DNA of 64,000 nt from Moringa oleifera. Lineage: Eukaryota; Streptophyta; Magnoliopsida; Brassicales; Moringaceae. The DNA lies in the NCBI GenBank assembly GCA_021397835.1, contig JAJFZO010000836.1:558001-622000 (forward strand). The letters are read 5' to 3'. The notes below the pieces were generated by a model. The model searched no databases. It saw only the letters and a list, made by a program, of their open reading frames with translations, and was not told the origin of the DNA. Positions 56,427-64,000 of this stretch are shown one piece after another (the first letter of the stretch is position 1; every line of letters starts with the position of its first letter). The position numbers and the translations under genes are program-made.

Positions 56427-58569
56427 CGTTCTTATATATGAGATGTATGTATATGCTTCTAAGGTTTGATGTGCAGAAGGTAGCAGAAGAGAGGAGAGAC
56501 AGATGAAACTGCTTTATCTATGATGTTGCAGATACTGGCATAGATTGCTGTTCGTTAATGGCTGGGATAGGCCGCGGAGTCTTCGACAGCTCCCATTTGA
56601 TTGTTTTTCAATCTATGTAAATGCACATGTTTACCACGTGCTCATTGGGACCAAAGTTATAATCCTGTAATTTTTTTCTTTCCTTTTGTATTTTTTTCTT
56701 TTTTTTTTAATTATAATCTCTGATCTTTGTTGAAGTTAGAACAAAACTCTAAAATTATGTAGGCATTTGGGATTTTATAATTTTATGATTTTGTGTAGAT
56801 ATTATTTTTACTAGCAAATGCAAAATTTTTATATTATTTGAAAAACTTGTAATTTCTTATATTTCAATAAAAAATTCTTTTAGAAAAAATTACAACGAAT
56901 ATAGTTAAAGATAAATAAATTATATTTATATGTAAAATATAGAAATATATTATTTATTTTTAAAATATATTTTTAAAATAAATTAAAGTATTATCAAAAT
57001 TTTAATCCAAAATCCAGATCCTGTAAAAGCATGTTACATCCGCCATATAATGTGGTATATATATTATGTTACATATCAAGTATTAAAATTATTAAATAAC
57101 TCTAACAAATTAAAATATAAAACTTTGTTTTCTTTCATATGTTATTTGATATTTTATCACAACAACACCTCCATTAAAAATCTATCAATAAAATATAATA
57201 TAAATTTAAATATATGTTTATTTTTAATTAATATTTTATAATTATATTAAATTATATTATTACGATTAAAGGACATAATATTGAGTTTTTGTTTACAACT
57301 TTAATAGTTAATATATAAAGCTTATATTGAAACTTGACATGGCTATTTTGGAAGAATCACATTGCTTGCTAAGACAATACAAGAATTTCTTGAAGCATGT
57401 CAATTTTGACTGCTCAAAACTATATAATTACTATCAAAACATATATATATTTTTATCTTAATAAAAATTTTATCGATAATTTTGAGCATCAAGATGACTC
57501 AATAAATGATAAATATATCTATTAAATTATATTTTTTTCATTAAATTAATTTATGTTTACATTTTATTTGTTCATTTACGTTAATATTTTGATATAAGCA
57601 GAGTTGCATTAATTTTATAATAAAAAAAACCTGCTCCAACTATAATTTAATTAAGATAAAAGTCAACTATTCACATAAATCGTTATTGTGAGAAGTCTTG
57701 GAATCAAAGCATTATGATTCGAAATCTCTTCCTAACTTGCAAATCACTCCATTAAATTCTCCTTGAAATTTCTTTGGTCACCCGAAGCCTCATGCTTCAT
57801 CTTCGAATAATCTTGATCTTTATTCTCTTGTTTTTTTGTGGTCTAAATCTTCCTAGAATCTAATCTCTTTTTTTTTTTTTCAGCCATTTCTTAATCAACA
57901 TCCAATTTTTTCTAGGGTGGTCTCAAATTTTTTAAAATTTTGCTTTAAACTAATTTCTATTTTTGTATTTTTTTAAAAAAAAATAGTGTGGGGTGATAAA
58001 AGAAGAAATTAACTCAAATTAATAATCAAAATGTCTCTAATTTTGGGTTTTAAAAATTAGAAAAAAGTTCATGTCTTTTGTACAATATGTGTTGTTAAGC
58101 TTGATGTTGCTTTAAGAGATATATATCATGTCGTGAAATTTTGAATTCATAATTTTTTAAAATGTTTTATTATAGATGTTTATTGTAGTTTTTTTTTTAA
58201 AAAATTTAATGTTAAAATTCGATGCTGAACATATAGACCTAAGTAATTAAGGTAAATATCTAGTGCATTTTATCAGTTGAATTTAAAAATTTTGAAAATC
58301 AAAACAAATCTTATAAATAAAAGGGATAAATATAAAAAAATATATATATCATAAATTATACACATGTTTCATTTTAAATGATTAGTTCAATTTTAATTTT
58401 AATAATTTAATTTAATTCGTTACTAAAATACTTAAAACATAACTTAAATAAATTTTACACTTTTTTCGCATGCATTATTCAAATTTAATATTTTTTAATT
58501 TATAATTTATTTTAATAAATTTTAAAAAATATTAAAAATATAAATTTTTTAAATATTTATAAAATATTA

Positions 58570-58705
58570 TACAATAATAAGTTAAATATATTTTTTACAT
58601 ACGTAAGAATTTGCAAGTCAAATTAATCATATAAAACTTTTGATTTGAATGTTTTTAATTTATACTTTTTAATAAGTTATCAATTGAATCAAATTTAAAT
58701 TAAAA
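58570..58705 (+). repeat. Dispersed A+T-rich repeat, direct copy
   Basis: GTTAAATATATTTTTTACAT, then TTTGCAAGTCAAATTAATCA and TGATTTGAATGTTTTTAATT, then a GAATCAAATTTAAATTAAAA tail, matching the block order of the copy at 47552-47690. Confidence 0.5.
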
Positions 58706-59149
58706 GTATAAATGAATTAAAAGATATTTTAAAATTCAAATTAAAAAGATATAATTTTTAATTTTTTTTAATATTTATAATAAATAAAATGATAATGTCT
58801 CGCTGCAAGAACCCATGACATTAAGCTCAGGATATGGGCCTAACAATTTGGACCCATCAATTATATCACCCAACAAAAATAAACAAATTAGTTTTTGGAT
58901 AACAAAAAGTTGGATGGCCCAATACCAATTCATACAAGCAAAATAAAGAATGTTATTGTTAGGGATGAAAATTTTTTGCTGAAAAAAGTGGACGTTGATT
59001 TGATTTATTTTTAAAAAATTAAAAAATATTTTGTATAATTTATTATATTTATAAATAAAAAAATTTATTATTATCAATTTTATTAAATTAACATGTATTA
59101 ATATTTTAAAAAATGATACAATATAAATCAACAAAAAATTTTAATCTTC

Positions 59150-59700
59150 TTGTTAGGATCAACTGGGGGATTCGATGTGATGGGCAATTGGACTAATTAG
59201 AAAACAGAAGGAACTGTTTTGGGTAAGGGAAACACACCATCAATTAATGGAAGAGAACAGAAAACAGATAAGGGTTGAGTGAAAGCGATAAGGCAATGAA
59301 GTTTCAATGTGGAATTGACAGCGACCAGACCTTAAAAAACCAAGGCTGTTGCATCAAAGTGAGCATTTGGGTCTTAAGAAGTGGGCATAGCTGAGGCATG
59401 GCCCCTGGTTGAGGTTCAGTTTTGATGGGTGCTGGTGTGGCTGATGGTTCACTCGAGAACCCCCGATTTTGTGTTGGCTATGGCCCTGTTTGACTGTGAT
59501 CTGACCAAGAAAGGTCCTGAAAATTGCCTTGAAAGATCAGATGGATCTGTTGCTGTCACCAGTTAGTCTTGTCTATCTCTGTTTCAAGAGATCAGCTGTT
59601 GCCCATCATGACATGGCCACATTTCAAGTGAACTTGAAAACTTTGTCCAAATGCAGAAGTAAAGCTTGATTTTTCAAAGACCAGATGGTTTGTATTATTT
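59150..59700. other. G+C-richer island of unknown nature
   Basis: About 550 bases of ordinary complexity flanked by A+T-rich DNA. All six frames are broken quickly, so a protein exon is unlikely. Candidates are a noncoding RNA, a decayed gene, or a distal promoter of a gene to the right. Confidence 0.25.
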
Positions 59701-62239
59701 TTTTAAAAATAAATAAAATATTTATTTTTTAAAAATTAACATAATAACAAAATATAAATAAATAAATTATAATAATTTGTTTTGTTATTTTTCAAAAATC
59801 AATAGAGATTTAGGAGCACAAGAAAAGACCTTGACCTGCATATCAAATATTAAATTTCAGAATAAATAAAAAGTCATTAGCCCCATTCAAGTTATTTTGT
59901 TAGGTAATAATACATAATTTAGCTTCCCAAATTCAAGATTCGTTTTATTAAGTAACAAATAATATTTTATTTTTTTTGTTATTTTAAAATGACACAATAT
60001 TTCGGTTTAAAATATATAAAATTTTAATATCTCATATTTTTATGAACTCATTTTAAATTTATAAAATATTTTATTTTAAAAAAATCATAAAATAAATAAT
60101 ATTTTAAATATAATATAAATAAAATAATATCACTAATCTCGATACAAAAATTAACATTATCTATAAATACAATCAATATCAACATAATTTTTATATCATG
60201 ATGATATAATTATTTTATAATTTTAATTAGTAACAAATTTTATTGAAAATATCTGTAATAGGATACAAATCAAAATAATACGATGATCAACGATATAAAG
60301 TCTTCATAATAATGCCACCTGTGATCACTAATTGCATTATTAATCATATAGTCAATGTTCACATGTGGGTATCTCTATTTTCGTAGAGAAAAACTAATAG
60401 CTCATGACAAAGGAGGTGGAGAAGATTGAAGGAAAGATAAAAGAAAAAAGTCCAAAGAGGTAAGCCATGGGATGATGGAGATGGAGAGGAGTGATGAGGT
60501 TAGGAACCCAAAAAGATAAAAAGATGGGGTAAGTGTTTGACATGTTTAGGTGATATTTGGAGATCTTGATTGGACTAACCAACCTCCTAGGGGACAATCC
60601 CACCTGAAGCTTAGATGTATTTGGGGTCCATTTTCTTAGTAGAATCATTGAATTCCAAAGTAATTTAGACTTATTGCTTTAGTCCCATTCACCTTGATAC
60701 CATCCCTAACTTGTCAAACCAAATCTTTATCTCTAAGCTGTAGTTGGTGTGATCCTGAACAAATGTTTTTGAAAAAACATCATTGGATCACTTCGTATAT
60801 TTACTTTAATATTTCATTTTCATCAAGCCAATCTTTTTATTTTTTAATTTTTTAATAATACTATATTAAATATATATTTTTAAATAAATTATATTTTAAA
60901 TTTAAGATGATTAACAGTAAAATTATTCAATGACTAATTTAACGATTAATAATAAAATATTTAATAAATAATTTTTTTAAATAAAGAGAATCAGCTCAAA
61001 ATCTTAAGAAACGTAATATATTTTGACGAAAGTACAACAGATTAAAATAACTGAAAACAGATGAAGTTGTCAAATAATTTTAATGATAAGATACGGATAA
61101 TGCTTGTTACAAGTTTACATCAAACAATTAAAATGATCAATATCAACATGAATTATATTATAAAAAAAAAATCTCAATTAAGCTTCACACATAATTTGAT
61201 TTTTTATTATTTTATTAAAATTATTATTATAAAAATTTCGATCAACCGCATTCTATTTTAATATTATCTTTTATCGTGTAATTCCTTTTAGAACATGAAT
61301 CTTACTAGTTTTAGAAAGATTAACTAGTAACCAAATCCAACATTATCTCAAAAAATTCAACAATTTAAATTGATGACTAACGCTCCTATCTATTTTTTAG
61401 ACCATAAAGAGAAATAAACAACACTAAGACCTTAAGTCCTAAGAGTGATTTTGAGGCTTGAACTCTCTCATCTAACCAAAATTAGTATAATTTTGGGGAC
61501 ATGCTCTGTTAGGGTGTGCTTAGAAGACAAGGTACAACAAATGTAGGACCTTATCTCATAGGGCAGATGCCCCTCATGTCTCATAATAAGGCATACTCTT
61601 TATCCCTTTTACAACTTTTTGACCATTTCTTTTGTTCACATTTTAGGGCATGCCAAAATAGGGGCCACTAATTACATTTGGTGAAGTGAACTTAGAATAA
61701 TCGACGAAACGAACAGCTACGTAATTGTTTCTCTGATTATGATATAATGATAAAACATTTGAATGGTTGATGAAATTAATCATAACACATAAGAAAATAA
61801 AATTTTACCAATTTATTTTATATAATAAAGCTCAAACCATAAATCAATCATCTCTTATACGGTGATCATAAAATCTTGGTTTCATTTTTCACGTGGTGGG
61901 TCATTTTTGTTATTTATTTGATTTCATATGTGATATTTTAATTAATAAATTTGTTGATAAAATTTAAACAAAATTTTTGTTAAATTTTTTGAGTAAATGT
62001 CACACAAAACTATGGAGGGTTACCTCTCTTTGCCTAAACAAATTTCGATATATTGATCGTGCCTAAATTGGTTTTATTTTAATTATAAAAAATTAAAAAT
62101 ATTTTTATTATCAAAATATTTTAAATAAATTTTATATTTTAAATTTAAATAATTTTTACTCTTGAATTATTTTTTATAAATTTTTAAAATCTTTGGTAAT
62201 ATATGTTTTTAAAAATTATTTTAATATTTAATTTATAAA

Positions 62240-62368
62240 AATAGTAATTTAAATATTTTATTATATTTATAAAAATTTTAAATCAAATTTATCATTAAAA
62301 ATTTTTTAATTTAAATATTTTTAATTTTAAAAATTTTAAATAAAATTTAATTTAATATAAATTAATAG
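62240..62368 (+). repeat. Dispersed A+T-rich repeat, direct copy
   Basis: AGTAATTTAAATATTTTATT, ATATTTATAAAAATTTTAAA and TTTAATTTAAATATTTTTAA, then a tail with AATTTAATTTAATATAAATT, in the shared order. Confidence 0.45.
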
Positions 62369-62529
62369 ACTGTTGTTTTTTCAATTTTTTTGAAAAATTA
62401 AAGTTTATTAAAAAATCAAAATTTTATATCATTTTTATTTTAATTTTATTTTTAAAGATAACTCTTGCAATAAATAATAAAAGTAAAAATAAAATATATT
62501 TTATAAATTAATAAAATAATTTTAAGATA

Positions 62530-62770
62530 ATAAATTAGTGTCGGAACGGGTTTAACCTAAGTACAGGAAAAACGAAGAGCACGTGGAGGAGTGGGTCCAC
62601 ACGGCGACAACATAAATTTGTGGTTCCTATTTTCAGGAAGATAAGATCCTTACGTCACAGCAGTAGGAGTTTTGTCATACTAAAAATTTTGGGCATCAAA
62701 ATCATGACTTTTTCCTCATAATTCCCAAAGGCCCATGTGGGTGGTCGGCGCAAGTGATTTTATCATCTCT
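62530..62770. promoter_or_regulatory. G+C-richer island with a G-box
   Basis: Contains a perfect CACGTG hexamer at 62580-62585, TTACGTCA near 62651 and a GATAAG motif near 62641, all plant light or stress promoter elements. No gene starts within the window nearby; RABF1 is 6 kb to the left. It could belong to a gene beyond the right edge. Inferred from motifs. Confidence 0.3.
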
Positions 62771-63173
62771 CCACTTACCCGCACTTATGTTTAATTACAT
62801 GTGAAATAAGATTTTGAATTTTTTATTAATTTAAATTGCATTAATATTTAATAAAATAATTATAAATAATGTTAATAATTAATTTTTTATATTTTTTATC
62901 TTTCATATCAATTTATTAAATTGTTAAAATATATTTTTTAATTTTTATTAAAAGTTTAGCATTAGTTTAGATCAATAAAAAATATTATTTATCGAATAAA
63001 TGTTGATACATGATATTTGATGAATAGATATAATAAATTTTATATTTTATTATAAGTTAATATTTTAATTTTGAGTAATTTTTGATTGACAAGTTATTTA
63101 TTATGAATTTTTAAAATTTTTAATAATAATTTTTTAAAATAAATTTTAATGCTTAAAAGACTTCTAAATTATT

Positions 63174-63275
63174 TGTGATAGTAATTTAATTTTTTTTTAC
63201 ATTTATAAAAAATTTTAAGTCAATTTATAGTATAAAATTCTCAATAAATTTTAATTTTCCTTAAATTGAAAGATT
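63174..63275 (+). repeat. Dispersed A+T-rich repeat, direct copy
   Basis: TGTGATAGTAATTTAATTTT, TTACATTTATAAAAAATTTT and AAGTCAATTTATAGTATAAA, parallel to the copies at 43164 and 47552. Confidence 0.5.
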
Positions 63276-64000
63276 ATATTTTGATTTAAAATTTTAGAAT
63301 GAATTTTAAGAAAAAATTCTTTAAGATTTTAAATCATATTTATTTTAAAATTTAATTATTTTTTTATTTTATTAAAATAAAAAATTGTAAAATTAAATTA
63401 TTTTTTAAAAAAATCACCTATATAAAATCAAGAGAAGATTCTAGTTTTGGTAAATTGGTTGATTTGATTTATATTGATATTCAAAATGGTTGGATAAAAA
63501 AATTTAACAAAGTATTATTTATTTTGTCATGATCATAAAATTTTGTTACGTAAAAAAGTTATCTTAAAATTTTGTTTCATAAAAAATTATTATAAATTTA
63601 ATTTTGTAAAAAAATTTACCTTAAATTTATTTTTTATAAAAAATTATCTATTTATATTAATATTGTGTCTAATTAACAAAATTTTATTTGAATAAAAAAA
63701 TATATGTTTAATCTTTGTAATGCCAGAAAATCCAAGAGACAAGGGCTCATGGCATGGAAGAGATTACCCAAAAATGAATATATGAAACTGTTTAAGGGTA
63801 CCCACTGAAGAGGCACAGATACAGAAGGTGAACTGTTTGATTAAGACTAACCCACTTTCCTGGGGACAATTCCTTGTTGAATTTCCAGGCTGCTTGTTTT
63901 GTTTGCATGCAGATGCTCTCTTCTGTTCTCTGTTCATTTCAAATTCAAAAACACCAAACTTATTGTCTGCTAAGCAAATTTAAAATATGTACTTACAATT

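Larger units (their letters stand above)
56640..64000. other. Gene-poor A+T-rich region to the right edge
   Basis: No recognisable gene in 7.3 kb. G+C-richer patches at about 59150-59700, 60300-60760, 61400-61760, 62530-62770 and 63710-63960 break the A+T-rich background. Open frames here (for example 57050-57241, 58775-59134 and 60394-60648) have the composition of A+T-rich noncoding DNA or lack any domain. Confidence 0.6.

Noticed and set aside
10227..63810. Shared 14-mer TTCAGTGGGTACCC near 10227 and, reversed, near 63795
   Set aside because: Matches of this length are expected by chance several times in 64 kb when both strands are compared, and the flanks do not align.

Overview
This is nuclear DNA of a flowering plant, most likely a eudicot. 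Genes are split by many GT-AG introns, separated by kilobases of very A+T-rich DNA, and include plant-only families (armadillo-repeat kinesin, U-box/ARM E3 ligase, SAUR, the plant Rab5 paralogue ARA6). Nothing bacterial or viral was seen. I do not name a species.

Layout, left to right. 1-5539 (-): first eight coding exons (motor domain) of an ARK1-type kinesin, which runs off the left edge. 5.6-10.6 kb: A+T-rich intergenic DNA. 11343-15849 (-): SVR1-type chloroplast 23S rRNA pseudouridine synthase, 10 coding exons. 16854-22600 (-): SDP6-type mitochondrial FAD-dependent glycerol-3-phosphate dehydrogenase, 6 exons. 22.8-26.4 kb: A+T-rich spacer. 26471-35347 (+): VPS33, 22 exons, two of its introns with GC donors. 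36431-39524 (-): PUB14-type U-box/ARM ubiquitin ligase, 4 exons, convergent with VPS33. 43464-43537 (-): tRNA-Asn(GTT). 43893-44285 (-): intronless SAUR-like gene. 48899-56399 (-): RABF1/ARA6, 8 exons, with a degenerate LINE in antisense orientation in intron 5 and an apparent one-base deletion at the start of exon 2. 56.5-64 kb: gene-poor DNA with a few G+C-richer islands.

These genes form no operon-like pathway. As I recall the Arabidopsis map, RABF1/ARA6, PUB14, VPS33 and ARK1 are consecutive loci (At3g54840 to At3g54870). The window therefore appears to preserve an ancient gene neighbourhood that also carries SVR1, SDP6, a tRNA and a SAUR. VPS33 and RABF1 both act in endosome-to-vacuole trafficking. 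The two organelle genes (SVR1, SDP6) lie head to tail.

I found no clearly new biological system. The best leads are the RABF1 frameshift, the two GC-AG introns of VPS33, a dispersed A+T-rich repeat family of at least ten copies in both orientations, a T11-G20 homopolymer inside a VPS33 intron, and an ACGT-rich island upstream of PUB14. Exon borders were placed by eye from splice consensus, reading-frame continuity and remembered family sequences; no alignment was run.
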